Assembly (NCBI GenBank): GCA_900556625.1
Contig: USPQ01000004.1
Location: forward strand, 1-64,000
DNA length: 64,000 bases
Direction: 5' to 3'
From: an uncultured Bacteroides sp.
GTDB taxonomy: Bacteria > Bacteroidota > Bacteroidia > Bacteroidales > Bacteroidaceae
The position numbers were made by a program, and so were the translations under genes. The notes below the pieces were generated by a model, which saw only the letters and a program-made list of their open reading frames with translations, did no database searches and had not been told where the DNA came from. Positions 1 through 11,000 of the stretch are shown here, piece by piece. Numbering within the stretch: the first letter of the stretch is position 1; every line of letters starts with the position of its first letter.

Positions 1-3000
1 AAGAATCCGCATTATTCGGATTACATTCAGGGTCCATGATGTCAAACTTATCAAAGGTCAGCAGATTATAGCCTGTCAGTTTTATACCTAACTGCTGGAT
101 ACCCAGTTTTTTCAACATCTTCTTATCTGTAAAGTTATATCCTATTGTCACATTCTTCAGTTTCAAATAGGAACCGTCTCGTACCCAAAGAGAAGAAGAA
201 CGCATATTGTAAACTGCGTTTGTCTCGGTAAACCGCGGTGTGGTAGCCGTACTGGCTGTTTCCGGTGTCCAACGTGTATCTGCGTGAAACTGCATCAAGC
301 CACGAATTTTACCATTTCCAAAAGGTTCTCTAAAAGCTCCATCCAACAACAAGGAACGCTGTGCGGCACCAGTCCAGTTCATTGTCAGGAAAAAGCCCTT
401 ATAATTAATGCCATAATTCAATCCGAATGTATAGGCCGGACGAGTCGGGTTTCCAATAATAGTCTGGTCGTCCGAAGTAATTTCTTCGTCACCGTTCAAA
501 TCCCGGTATTTCACATCACCCGGCTTCACAGATACCCCAGGATCGGGCAAGCCAGCCACAAGTTTGCCGTTCTCTCCGAAATCCTCCTCCGTATAAAAAC
601 CGTCCGCCACATATCCGAAAAGAGCTCCTACCGGATTTCCCGTCCGCCACATATAAGGTTCATTAGGTTCTACCTCGTCCTGGAAAATAATCTTATTCTT
701 TGAGTAGGAAACATTTGCCTGAATATTATACTGAACCTGACCGATCCTGTCATTCCACTTCACTTCTACTTCATATCCGTGATTTTTCACTTTACCCATA
801 TTTACGGCAGGCAGAATCGAGGAAGTCAGTCCCGTCAATAAAGGTATTGTCTTACGATTGATAAGAATGTCCTTACGTTCCTCGAGGAAATAATCCAAAG
901 AGATCTTCAGACGGCTCTTCAAGAAATGAACGTCCAATCCATAGTTCTGTTTCAGCGCAGTTTCCCAAGTCACGTTAGGATTACCCAGACGTTTTTCCAA
1001 CGCACCCTGGATTAACGCTTTGCTGTTATAACCAAAATTGAAGCCGTATTTATTGTTATTCCACGCGTCTACTCCGCTCAAATTCACATCATAAGAATCC
1101 GGCAGGAACAAGAAACGGTTATTTCCAAGGTTATCATTTCCGACCAGACCAACTGAAGCACGGAATTTCAGATAATCAACAACTTTCTGTTGTTTCATAA
1201 ATGCTTCCTCCGACAGGATGTAACCGATAGAACCGGCAGGAAATGCGCCGAACCTCTTACCCGGAGCAAAATTCTCGGAACCATTATAACCGAAGTTGAC
1301 TTCTGCCATATAACGGGATTTATAATCATACGTCAGACGTCCTACAAAACCGATGTAAGCGGACGGTACTCCCACCCATTGAGCAGGATAGTATTTTTTA
1401 CTCTGATTATATAAGAACAATCCTCCGACATTATGAGAACCAAACTTACGGTTATATCTCAGACTTGCTTCCAGATACCAGTCTCTTGCCCTCGAGGAAG
1501 TTTCGTCATATTGCAAGCTCTTATTTTCTCCTTTGATCTTATAAACAATATTCTTGTTGAAATCCGGCGAGTCATAACCAAGCGACGGGTCCTCCAAAGA
1601 AGACTGATAGAAAGGCATAAATTGCTCCACCTGTCCTTTACGTTTCTTAGTAAAACCATAACTCGTATTATAGGCGCCTTTTATCTCTGCTGACAGTCCT
1701 TTAGTAATAAAGTCCAATTTCTGGTTCAACAGAAGATCCAAATTCATTGTATTATTAATAGCTGTTGAATAACCTGTCCCGTAACATTTAGGCAAAGCAC
1801 TGTTACCCAAATTAATTTTATTATCAAAACGTTCTTCGGGGGTAACTATCAGCTTCCCGTCAATTACTCCCGGGCTGCTGAACGGAGTCGTCTGATTAAT
1901 CAATGTCCAGATTGAATTAGTCGCATCATTAATCATCGGTTCATTCCGGTTACCTACAATACCACCGATACCAATCTTTAACGTGGTAGTCTTAGTAGCA
2001 TCAAAATCCAGATTGGCCCGATAATTATACCTTTTGTATTTATAATTATTATCATATCCCACTCCTTCGAACTGTTTCAACAGGCCATTCTGATATAAGA
2101 AACCTAAAGATATGAAGTAACGTATATCCTTTGTTCCTCCGGAAATATTCAGGTTGTGTTGTGTCTGCACAGATGTCTTATTCAGCAGATATCTTCTCCA
2201 GTCGATACTGGGATACATAATGGGATCATCATTCAGTCTGAATCGTTCAACTGCATAATTATCAAATACCAAATCATTCTCGGTAGCATTTGGCTTGTCA
2301 TTTGTTATAATCTCATTTCTCAAAGTTGCATACGTATAACTGTCTGCCATTTCGAGCATACGAGTAGGCATCTGAATACCAACCGAAGAATTCACCGAGA
2401 TTTTCGCTTTGCCCTCTTTACCACGGCGTGTAGTTACCAAAATTACGCCATTTGCACCTCGAACACCGAATACAGCAGTGGCAGAAGCGTCTTTCAGTAC
2501 TGTCACACTTTCTATTTCATTCGGATCCATTTGATAAAACGAACGTTCCACACCGTCCACCAGGATCAGAGGAGAAGAAGCACTTTCTGTCAAAGACCCT
2601 ACACCGCGAATAAACACTTTGGGATCTTCCTGCCCCGGTTGGCCGCTGGTTTGTACAGATGAGAGTCCCGTGATCTGGCCTGCCAACGTGTTAGCTACAC
2701 TAGCATTAGGCGAACGCACCAACGCATCATTACTTACGGCAGAGATAGCCCCTGTCAAAGTCTCTTTCTTCTGTGTACCATAGGCCACAACCGTAACTTC
2801 CTGAAGTTCATTCGCTGTTTCTTTTAGAATAATTTTTAGTTGTTTACGTCCGTTCAACGGGACCTCTTGAGGTTCATATCCCATGAACGAGATTTGCAGA
2901 ACAGCTTTTTGAAGATTGCTCACTTTTAAATGAAAAACACCATTCATGTCGGTGATGGCACCGTTAGCAGTGCCTTTTTCTTTCACATTCGCACCAATTA

Positions 3001-3130
3001 CTTCCAAATTAGATTCATCCAATACAGTTCCCGTTACTGTATTCTGCGCCCATACTAAGAGCGAACAACACATAAGCATTAACGTACTGATGCACCTTTT
3101 GCATCTTTTCAGCCTCGTCAGTTTATTCAT
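1..3130 (-). CDS. SusC/RagA-type TonB-dependent outer membrane receptor, C-terminus cut by the window edge
   Basis: This reading frame starts at the ATG read from 3130 and stays open to base 1, giving about 1043 residues without a stop, so only the last few strands of the barrel are missing. It begins with a signal peptide (basic MNKLTRLKRCKR, then a hydrophobic run ending VWA before QNTVTG). A carboxypeptidase-D-like regulatory domain follows at about residues 25-105, then a plug domain containing the family phrase ESVTVLKDASATAVFG and GVILVTTRRGK, then a long barrel. SusC proteins import oligosaccharides across the outer membrane with a SusD lid, driven by TonB. The partner SusD and enzymes should lie left of the window. 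The gene is transcribed away from the GH2 gene at 3563. Family assignment is very secure; the glycan cannot be told. Confidence 0.95.
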   Translation of the reverse strand, partial: MNKLTRLKRCKRCISTLMLMCCSLLVWAQNTVTGTVLDESNLEVIGANVKEKGTANGAITDMNGVFHLKVSNLQKAVLQISFMGYEPQEVPLNGRKQLKIILKETANELQEVTVVAYGTQKKETLTGAISAVSNDALVRSPNASVANTLAGQITGLSSVQTSGQPGQEDPKVFIRGVGSLTESASSPLILVDGVERSFYQMDPNEIESVTVLKDASATAVFGVRGANGVILVTTRRGKEGKAKISVNSSVGIQMPTRMLEMADSYTYATLRNEIITNDKPNATENDLVFDNYAVERFRLNDDPIMYPSIDWRRYLLNKTSVQTQHNLNISGGTKDIRYFISLGFLYQNGLLKQFEGVGYDNNYKYKRYNYRANLDFDATKTTTLKIGIGGIVGNRNEPMINDATNSIWTLINQTTPFSSPGVIDGKLIVTPEERFDNKINLGNSALPKCYGTGYSTAINNTMNLDLLLNQKLDFITKGLSAEIKGAYNTSYGFTKKRKGQVEQFMPFYQSSLEDPSLGYDSPDFNKNIVYKIKGENKSLQYDETSSRARDWYLEASLRYNRKFGSHNVGGLFLYNQSKKYYPAQWVGVPSAYIGFVGRLTYDYKSRYMAEVNFGYNGSENFAPGKRFGAFPAGSIGYILSEEAFMKQQKVVDYLKFRASVGLVGNDNLGNNRFLFLPDSYDVNLSGVDAWNNNKYGFNFGYNSKALIQGALEKRLGNPNVTWETALKQNYGLDVHFLKSRLKISLDYFLEERKDILINRKTIPLLTGLTSSILPAVNMGKVKNHGYEVEVKWNDRIGQVQYNIQANVSYSKNKIIFQDEVEPNEPYMWRTGNPVGALFGYVADGFYTEEDFGENGKLVAGLPDPGVSVKPGDVKYRDLNGDEEITSDDQTIIGNPTRPAYTFGLNYGINYKGFFLTMNWTGAAQRSLLLDGAFREPFGNGKIRGLMQFHADTRWTPETASTATTPRFTETNAVYNMRSSSLWVRDGSYLKLKNVTIGYNFTDKKMLKKLGIQQLGIKLTGYNLLTFDKFDIMDPECNPNNADS

Positions 3131-3562
3131 AATAACAAATTTAAGAATTAGAAATAGGTTTATTAAAAACACTCGCTGCAAATTAAGTAAATGATACAGT
3201 TTTTAAGATACTGATATCATACTAAAAAGGTACAAAATAGTACATAACAAGAAATAATAAGTATTAAAATTAATTGTATTATCCATAGTATCAAGCTATC
3301 CCAACAACAAAAAACATCCAATTCATCGTTTCTTATTGACTTTACATACACGAAAAATAAAACTTCAAAGATCAACTCACCAAGTTCTTCCTTCATCGCA
3401 AATCTATGCATAAACAATGCATCTTTATTATACTTCATTTTATAGTTCATAAATAAATTAAAATTGAACCATAGATATACTTATTAGACTCATTATTCTC
3501 CTTTACTAATCAAATTATTCCCTATCTTTGACTCCCGAAATTCAAACCTAATACAAAAACCC
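3131..3562. other. Divergent intergenic region between SusC and GH2 genes
   Basis: AT-rich 432-base gap between two divergent starts. It holds the GH2 promoter at 3502-3530. On the minus side I see no convincing promoter for the SusC gene: the only TAnnTTTG match on that strand (3136-3143) is 5 bases from the start codon, too close to be used. The small frames here have no protein-like features and are not called. Confidence 0.7.
3502..3530 (+). promoter_or_regulatory. Bacteroides-type promoter for the GH2 gene
   Basis: A perfect -7 element TATCTTTG lies at 3523-3530, with a TTTA resembling the -33 TTTG at 3502-3505, 17 bases upstream. The start codon is 32 bases further on, a normal leader length for Bacteroides. 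Confidence 0.7.
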
Positions 3563-6500
3563 ATGAAGAAACAACTGCTATTTTGCTGCTTGGCCACGTT
3601 AGGACTAAACGCCATGCAAGCACAAAACTTCAATGAGTGGAAAGATCCGGAAGTGAATTCCGTAAACCGCTCGACAATGCACACTAATTATTTCGCCTAT
3701 GCATCGGCTGATGAAGCCAAAGCCGGAATCAAAGAAAACTCAAAGAATTTTATGACCCTGAACGGGCTTTGGAAATTCAACTGGGTGAGAAACGCGGATG
3801 CACGTCCGACCGATTTCTTCCAGACTAATTTCAATGACAAGGGCTGGGACAATATTAAGGTGCCCGGAGTATGGGAGTTAAACGGATACGGAGACCCGAT
3901 CTATGTAAACGTAGGATATGCATGGAGAAGCCAGTTCAAGAACAATCCCCCCTTTGTTCCCGTTGAAAACAATCATGTAGGTTCTTACCGGAAAGAAATC
4001 ACTCTGCCCGCCGACTGGAAAGGGAAAGAGATTTTTGCCCATTTCGGTTCAGTAACTTCTAATATGTACCTTTGGGTAAACGGACGCTATGTGGGATACA
4101 GCGAAGACAGTAAATTGGAAGCTGAATTCAACCTGACAAACTATCTGAAACCAGGAAAAAACATCATCGCTTTCCAAGTATTCCGTTGGTGCGACGGCAC
4201 TTATCTGGAAGATCAGGATTTCTTTCGCTACTCCGGTGTGGGACGCGACTGTTATCTTTATGCCCGCGATAAGAAATATATCCAGGATATTCGTGTAACT
4301 CCCGACCTCGACAGCCAATATAAAGACGGGACATTGAATATCTCTGTAGACTTGAAAGGTAGCGGCACAGTGGCCTTAAACCTGACAGATGCACAAGGGA
4401 ACAGTGTAGCTACTGCCGATCTGAAAGGTTCCGGCAAGCTGAACACTACTTTGAATATTTCCAATCCTGCCAAATGGACTGCCGAAACACCTAATCTTTA
4501 CACACTGACTGCCACTCTGAAAAACGGCAATAATACCGTAGAAGTGCTTCCTATCAAAGTAGGTTTCCGCAAGATTGAACTAAAGGGCGGACAAATACTT
4601 GTAAACGGCCAGCCGGTACTCTTCAAAGGAGCCGACCGCCACGAAATGGACCCTGACGGTGGTTATGTGGTTTCAGTGGAACGTATGCTCCAAGATATCA
4701 AAGTAATGAAAGAACTTAATATCAATGCTGTACGTACCTGCCACTATCCGGACGACAACCGTTGGTATGACCTCTGCGACCAATACGGTCTGTACGTAGT
4801 AGCCGAGGCAAATGTGGAATCCCACGGTATGGGTTACGGTGACAAGACACTCGCCAAAAACCCAAGTTACGCCAAAGCTCATTTGGAACGCAACGAACGC
4901 AATGTTCAACGCGGTTACAATCACCCTTCTATCATCTTCTGGTCACTCGGTAACGAAGCCGGTATGGGACCGAACTTTGAAAAATGTTATACTTGGATTA
5001 AAAACGAAGACAAATCACGTGCCGTACAGTATGAACAGGCGAGGACCAGCGAATTTACAGACATTTTCTGTCCGATGTACTACGGCTACGATGCGTGCGT
5101 CAAGTATTCCGAAGGCAATATTCAGAAACCGTTGATTCAATGCGAATACGCTCATGCTATGGGTAATTCTCAAGGCGGATTCAAAGAATACTGGGATATC
5201 ATCCGCAAATATCCGAAATATCAGGGTGGATTTATATGGGACTTCGTAGACCAGTCCTGCCATTGGAAAAATAAAGACGGAGTGGATATCTACGGCTACG
5301 GAGGCGACTTCAATAAATATGACGGCTCGGATAATAACTTCTGCGACAACGGTCTGATTAGTCCCGACCGTGTGCCCAATCCGCACGCTTATGAAGTAGG
5401 TTATTTCTATCAGAACATTTGGACAACTGTTGCCGATCTTGCTAAAGGCGAAATTAATATTTTCAACGAGAATTTCTTCCGTGACCTTTCCGCATATTAT
5501 ATGGAATGGAAATTACTGGCAAACGGAGAAGTGGTACAGACAGGCATTGTTTCAGACCTGAAAGTAGCGCCTCAGCAGACGGTTAAAGTCCAATTACCTT
5601 TTGACACAAAGAATATCTGCCCTTGCAAGGAGCTGCTGCTCAACGTCAGTTACAAGCTTAAAGCTGCCGAAACTCTCCTGCCTGCCGGAACCACCATTGC
5701 TTATGACCAACTAAGCATCCGCGATTACAAAGCACCGGAACTGAAACTGGAAAACCAACAAACTTCCAATGTTGCAGTTATCGTTCCTACTATTCAGGAT
5801 AACGACAGAAATTATCTGATTGTTAACGGCGAGGACTTCACCCTCGAATTTAACAAGCATAACGGTTATCTCTGCCGCTATGACGTAAACGGAATGCAGC
5901 TAATGGAAGACGGCAGTCTCCTGACTCCTAACTTCTGGCGTGCACCGACCGACAATGATTACGGAGCAGGATTACAGAACAGATATGCAGCCTGGAAGAA
6001 CCCGGTACTGAAACTAACTTCTCTGAAACATGCGATTGAAAACGAACAGGCCGTAGTTCGTGCCGAATATGATATGCAGTCAATAGGTGGAAAATTGGTC
6101 TTGACTTATACTATCAATAACTTGGGCGCAGTGAAGGTGAACCAGAAAATGGTAGCTGACAAGAGCAAGAAAGTTTCTGAAATGTTCCGTTTCGGTATGC
6201 AGTTCCGTATGCCTCTTGCATTTAACGAAATTGAGTATTACGGACGTGGCCCGGTAGAAAATTATTCGGACCGTAATCACGCCGCTATGCTCGGCAAATA
6301 CCGCCAGACGGTAGAAGAACAATTCTATCCGTACATCCGTCCGCAGGAAACCGGCACAAAAACAGATATCCGCTGGTGGAGACTGTTAAATATCGGTGGT
6401 AACGGATTGCAATTCGTCTCAGACGCTCCGTTCTCTGCTTCCGCACTGAATTACACGATCGAATCTCTGGACGACGGCGCCGGCAAAGACCAGCGTCACT

Positions 6501-6670
6501 CACCGGAAGTAGAAAAAGCCAATTTCACTAATTTCTGTATTGATAAAGCACAAACAGGACTTGCATGTGTCAACAGTTGGGGAGCTATTCCATTGGAGAA
6601 ATACAGACTTCCTTACCAAGATTATGAGTTAAGTTTTATTATGACTCCCGTCTATCATAAACTAAAGTAA
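3563..6670 (+). CDS. Secreted glycoside hydrolase family 2, LacZ-type beta-galactosidase
   Basis: This 1035-residue protein has the size and domain order of E. coli LacZ (1024). A signal peptide (MKKQLLFCCLATLGLNAMQAQ) sends it to the periplasm or surface. Then come the jelly-roll sugar-binding domain (about 60-240), an Ig-like domain (about 240-345), the TIM barrel (about 345-640) and the C-terminal beta-galactosidase small-chain domain (about 760-1030). The acid/base is Glu465 in SLGNEAG and the nucleophile is Glu528 in QCEYAHAMGNS, both intact. It should release terminal beta-galactose, although GH2 also contains other activities. It has its own promoter and a downstream terminator, so it seems monocistronic. 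It could serve the PUL to the left or act alone. Family certain; substrate inferred. Confidence 0.93.
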   Translation: MKKQLLFCCLATLGLNAMQAQNFNEWKDPEVNSVNRSTMHTNYFAYASADEAKAGIKENSKNFMTLNGLWKFNWVRNADARPTDFFQTNFNDKGWDNIKVPGVWELNGYGDPIYVNVGYAWRSQFKNNPPFVPVENNHVGSYRKEITLPADWKGKEIFAHFGSVTSNMYLWVNGRYVGYSEDSKLEAEFNLTNYLKPGKNIIAFQVFRWCDGTYLEDQDFFRYSGVGRDCYLYARDKKYIQDIRVTPDLDSQYKDGTLNISVDLKGSGTVALNLTDAQGNSVATADLKGSGKLNTTLNISNPAKWTAETPNLYTLTATLKNGNNTVEVLPIKVGFRKIELKGGQILVNGQPVLFKGADRHEMDPDGGYVVSVERMLQDIKVMKELNINAVRTCHYPDDNRWYDLCDQYGLYVVAEANVESHGMGYGDKTLAKNPSYAKAHLERNERNVQRGYNHPSIIFWSLGNEAGMGPNFEKCYTWIKNEDKSRAVQYEQARTSEFTDIFCPMYYGYDACVKYSEGNIQKPLIQCEYAHAMGNSQGGFKEYWDIIRKYPKYQGGFIWDFVDQSCHWKNKDGVDIYGYGGDFNKYDGSDNNFCDNGLISPDRVPNPHAYEVGYFYQNIWTTVADLAKGEINIFNENFFRDLSAYYMEWKLLANGEVVQTGIVSDLKVAPQQTVKVQLPFDTKNICPCKELLLNVSYKLKAAETLLPAGTTIAYDQLSIRDYKAPELKLENQQTSNVAVIVPTIQDNDRNYLIVNGEDFTLEFNKHNGYLCRYDVNGMQLMEDGSLLTPNFWRAPTDNDYGAGLQNRYAAWKNPVLKLTSLKHAIENEQAVVRAEYDMQSIGGKLVLTYTINNLGAVKVNQKMVADKSKKVSEMFRFGMQFRMPLAFNEIEYYGRGPVENYSDRNHAAMLGKYRQTVEEQFYPYIRPQETGTKTDIRWWRLLNIGGNGLQFVSDAPFSASALNYTIESLDDGAGKDQRHSPEVEKANFTNFCIDKAQTGLACVNSWGAIPLEKYRLPYQDYELSFIMTPVYHKLK

Positions 6671-6722
6671 AAAACATAGTTAAAAAACACGGTATCAGAG
6701 AACAAGAATACCGAATTTAAAG

Positions 6723-6730
6723 TACTTTTG
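6723..6730 (+). promoter_or_regulatory. Possible -7 element for the efflux operon, just ahead of a terminator hairpin
   Basis: TACTTTTG matches TAnnTTTG and is followed by CAG, a common context at Bacteroides start sites. No -33 TTTG is visible. If used, the RNA would start near 6737, inside the GH2 terminator hairpin, leaving a leader of about 115 bases ahead of the adaptor gene. It may be chance; no better promoter is visible before 6853. Confidence 0.3.
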
Positions 6731-6732
6731 CA

Positions 6733-6773
6733 GCCGGAAACTGATTCTATCAAATCAGTTTCCGGCCTTTTTT
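6733..6773 (+). terminator. Rho-independent terminator after the GH2 gene
   Basis: Perfect 13-base arms (GCCGGAAACTGAT at 6733-6745, its complement at 6754-6766) with an 8-base loop, followed by six T at 6768-6773. It lies 62 bases after the GH2 stop codon. Confidence 0.9.
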
Positions 6774-6852
6774 CCTTAAACCATCCCTCTATACAAGAGA
6801 ATAACACACGTGCAACAAAACGCATCAATTTAAAAACAGATAAATAAGAAGT

Positions 6853-8028
6853 ATGAAAAGTAGAATTGTTTTATTTGCATTTTGCTTAGCCCTTCTGTCC
6901 AGTTGCGGCAATAAGGGCAATGACACGGGAAAAGTCCCAGAATATGCAGTACAGGAATTACAAAAATCAACTGCAAATCTAACGACAGCTTATCCGGCTA
7001 CTATTAAAGGTAAACAAGACGTAGAAATTCGTCCGCAGGTTTCCGGTTTCATCACTAAATTATGTGTTGATGAAGGAGCTACCGTGCGCAAAGGACAAGT
7101 ACTGTTCATTGTCGACCCTACTCAGTACGAAGCAGCCGTACGCACTGCCAAAGCAGCAGTTGCCACAGCCGAAGCGGCAGTGAGCACTCAACAAATGACG
7201 TATGACAACAAAAAAGAGCTGAACAAGAAACAAATCATCAGCGACTATGATCTGGCAATGGCAGAAAACTCTCTGGCACAAACCAAGGCACAACTGGCCC
7301 AAGCTAAGGCACAACTGACCACTGCTCAGCAGAATTTATCATTTACACAAGTCAAGAGTCCGTCAGACGGTGTAATCAACAATATTCCTTATCGTGTAGG
7401 AGCGCTTGTCAGCCCTTCTATCGCTACGCCCATGACTACCGTATCCGAGATCGATGAAGTGTATGTATACTTCTCCATGACAGAAAAAGAATTACTGGCT
7501 ATGACTAAATCCGGAAGTACCATCAAAGAAGAAATCAGCAAAATACCAACTATCAAGCTGCAGCTGATTGATGGCTCCACATACGCCATGGAAGGTAAGG
7601 TAGACGCTATCACAGGCGTTATCGACCAGTCTACCGGTTCGGTAAGTATCCGTGCTATTTTCCCCAACAAGGAACATGTGTTGCGCAGTGGAGGTACTGC
7701 CAACGTTCTGATTCCTTACAACATGGAAAACGTTATCAGCATCCCGCAATCGGCAACAGTGGAAATCCAGGACAAGAAATTCGTTTATGTGTTACAACCG
7801 GACAACACGTTAAAATATACGGAAATCGGCATTTTCAACTTGGATAACGGAAAAGAATATCTGGTCACTTCCGGATTGAATGCAGGAGATAAAATCGTAA
7901 TCGAAGGTGTACAAAACCTGAAAGACGGTCAGAAGATTCAACCGATCACCCCCGCACAAAAAGAAGCGAACTACCAACAACATTTGAAAGACCAACATGA
8001 CGGTAACCTAGCCACAGCTTTCAATTAA
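6853..8028 (+). CDS. RND efflux periplasmic adaptor (AcrA/MexA family) lipoprotein
   Basis: Membrane fusion protein of 391 residues. The N-terminus MKSRIVLFAFCLALLSSCGN is a lipoprotein signal with a Cys at the lipobox (LSSC), so it is anchored in the inner membrane. Domains in order: biotinyl-lipoyl-like half (EIRPQVSGFITKLCVDEGATVRKGQ, about 55-90), an Ala/Gln-rich coiled-coil hairpin (about 90-165), the second lipoyl half (VKSPSDGVI), then beta-barrel and membrane-proximal domains. It links the RND pump to the outer membrane factor. The pump gene starts 15 bases after this stop and the outer membrane factor overlaps the pump by one base, so the set is one operon. Substrate is not readable from sequence. 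Confidence 0.94.
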   Translation: MKSRIVLFAFCLALLSSCGNKGNDTGKVPEYAVQELQKSTANLTTAYPATIKGKQDVEIRPQVSGFITKLCVDEGATVRKGQVLFIVDPTQYEAAVRTAKAAVATAEAAVSTQQMTYDNKKELNKKQIISDYDLAMAENSLAQTKAQLAQAKAQLTTAQQNLSFTQVKSPSDGVINNIPYRVGALVSPSIATPMTTVSEIDEVYVYFSMTEKELLAMTKSGSTIKEEISKIPTIKLQLIDGSTYAMEGKVDAITGVIDQSTGSVSIRAIFPNKEHVLRSGGTANVLIPYNMENVISIPQSATVEIQDKKFVYVLQPDNTLKYTEIGIFNLDNGKEYLVTSGLNAGDKIVIEGVQNLKDGQKIQPITPAQKEANYQQHLKDQHDGNLATAFN

Positions 8029-8043
8029 TAATCAGATAATCGT

Positions 8044-11000
8044 ATGAAATTAGATAGATTTATTAACCGTCCGGTACTATCAACCGTTATTTCTATCCTG
8101 ATAGTCATCTTGGGAGCTATCGGATTGGCAACACTGCCTATCACGCAGTATCCGGACATCGCACCTCCTACCGTATCGGTAAGAGCCACATATACGGGTG
8201 CGAGTGCATCGACCGTATTGAACTCCGTAATCGCTCCGTTGGAAGAACAGATCAATGGTGTAGAAAACATGATGTATATGACCTCCAACGCCTCTAACAC
8301 TGGTGCCGGAGATATTTCCATTTACTTCAAACAGGGAACAGACCCGGATATGGCTGCCGTCAATGTGCAGAATCGTGTTTCCATGGCACAAGGACTACTG
8401 CCTGCCGAAGTAACCAAAGTCGGCGTGACAACACAGAAACGTCAGACTTCTATGCTGGTGGTATTTTCCCTTTATGACGAAAGCGATACATACACAGAAG
8501 CATTTATCGAGAACTACGCAAAAATCAACTTGATTCCGCAAGTTCAACGCGTACCGGGTGTAGGTGACGCCTCTGTAATGGGACAGGACTACTCCATGCG
8601 TATCTGGTTGCGTCCGGACGTAATGGCGCAATACAAGTTGGTTCCGGGTGATGTGTCCGCAGCGCTGGCAGAACAGAACGTGGAAGCTGCTCCGGGACAA
8701 TTCGGTGAACGCAGTAACCAGACTTTCCAATATACTATCCGTTACAAAGGTCGTCTGCAACAGCCAGAAGAGTTCGAGAATATCGTCATCAAGTCTTTGC
8801 CCGACGGTGAAGTGCTTCGTTTGAACGACATCGCCGAAATCCAGTTAGACCGCTTGGGATACAACTTTACTAACCGTGTAAACGGCCATAAAGCAGTAAC
8901 CTGTATTGTTTATCAGATGGCAGGGACAAACGCGACACAAACCATCAGTGACATTCAAGCATTACTGGATGAAGCCTCCCAATCACTGCCGGCCGGTTTG
9001 AAGATAAACGTTTCCATGAATGCCAACGACTTCTTGTTCGCTTCAATTCATGAGGTATTGAAAACATTGATTGAGGCATTCATCCTGGTATTTATTGTAG
9101 TATATATCTTCTTGCAGGATTTACGTTCTACATTGATTCCTACTATTGCCATTCCGGTAGCTCTTATCGGTACATTCTTCATACTGTCTTTAGTGGGATT
9201 CAGTTTGAACTTGCTAACGTTATGTGCGCTTGTGCTCGCCATTGCGATTGTGGTCGATGACGCCATTGTGGTTGTCGAGGGTGTACACGCCAAGTTGGAC
9301 CAGGGCTACACTTCCGCCCGTCTGGCTTCTATCGACGCGATGAACGAGTTAGGTGGCGCTATCGTATCCATTACACTAGTCATGATGGCCGTGTTTGTTC
9401 CGGTAAGCTTCATGGGTGGAACGGCAGGAACATTTTACCGCCAGTTTGGTATGACAATGGCTATTGCCATTGGTCTGTCCGCCTTGAATGCTTTGACATT
9501 AAGCCCCGCCTTGTGTGCTGTTCTTCTGAAACCGCATAAACAGGAAGGTTCCGAAGATATTCCTCCATTGAAGGAGCGTATGAAGACAGCCTATAAAACG
9601 GCTCATACAACAATGATCAACAGATACACCGAAGCTATCGGAAAGATGCTGCATCCGGGAATCACACTCACATTCACACTTGTTGCCATACTTGGTATGA
9701 TCTTCGGCCTTTTCAACATCAATCCGATAATTACTGCCATCTTCATACTTCTTAGTATTTTGGCATTAATCGGAATGAGTACGAATAAATTCAAGAACAG
9801 ATTCAACGATACCTATGAATCTATTTTGAAACGGTACAAGAAACGCGTATTGTTCTTCATTCAAAAGAAGTGGTTGTCTATGGGACTGGTCGTTGCTTCC
9901 ATTGCCTTACTTATGTTCTTCATGAACACCACTCCGACAGGTATGGTACCCAATGAAGACACCGGTACATTGATGGGAGCTGTAACCTTGCCTCCGGGTA
10001 CATCACAAGACCACTCGGAAGAAATCTTGGCACGTGTAGACAGTCTGATTGCCTCTGATCCTGCCGTAGCTTCACGCACATTGATTTCCGGTTTCAGTTT
10101 CATCGGTGGACAAGGCCCATCCTACGGTTCTTTCATCATCAAGTTGAAAGACTGGGACGACCGTTCAATGATACAGAACTCTGACGTTGTCGTAGGTTCC
10201 TTATATATGCGTGCACAAAAAATCATCAAAGAAGCACAGGTATTGTTCTTCGCTCCACCGATGATTCCGGGTTACTCGGCATCTACGGATATTGAAGTGA
10301 ACATGCAGGACAAGACGGGTGGAGACCTGAACAAGTTCTTCGATGTGGTCAACGATTATACCGCTGCGCTGGAAGCCCGTCCTGAAATCAATTCGGCGAA
10401 GACAACATTCAACCCGAATTTCCCGCAATACATGATTGATATTGACGCGGCGGCTTGTAAGAAAGCAGGCATCAGCCCGAGTGACATCCTTACTACCATG
10501 CAAGGATATTATGGTGGTCTGTATGCATCCAACTTCAACCGTTTCGGTAAGATGTATCGTGTAATGATTCAGTCAGACCCGCTATCACGTAAGAACCTGG
10601 AATCCTTGAAAAATATCAAGGTTCGCAACAGTGCCGGCGAAATGGCTCCTATCTCACAATTCATCACTGTTGATAAAGTATATGGTCCGGATATCATCAG
10701 CCGTTTCAACCTTTACACTTCCATGAAAGTGATGGTGGCTCCTGCCAGCGGTTATACATCCGGTCAGGCATTGACTGCGTTGGCAGAAGTAGCCGGTCAA
10801 AATCTTCCGGCCGGTTATACTTACGAATTGGGTGGTATGGCACGTGAAGAGGCACAGAGCAGTGGAAGTGCTACCGGATTGATTTTCATCCTCTGCTTCG
10901 TATTCGTTTACCTGTTGCTGAGTGCACAGTACGAAAGTTATATACTTCCGTTGGCCGTGTTGCTGTCCGTTCCGTTCGGTCTGTTAGGCAGCTTCCTGTT

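Noticed and set aside
2156..2662. Plus-strand frames inside the left SusC gene (for example 284-703 and 2156-2662)
   Set aside because: They are antisense shadows of a complete SusC reading frame and show no domain or promoter.
3136..3143. Minus-strand TAnnTTTG match as susC promoter
   Set aside because: Only 5 bases from the start codon, so the transcript would start at or inside the coding region.
3217..3450. 77-residue minus-strand frame in the SusC-GH2 gap
   Set aside because: Low-complexity, AT-driven sequence with no promoter, homology or neighbour logic.
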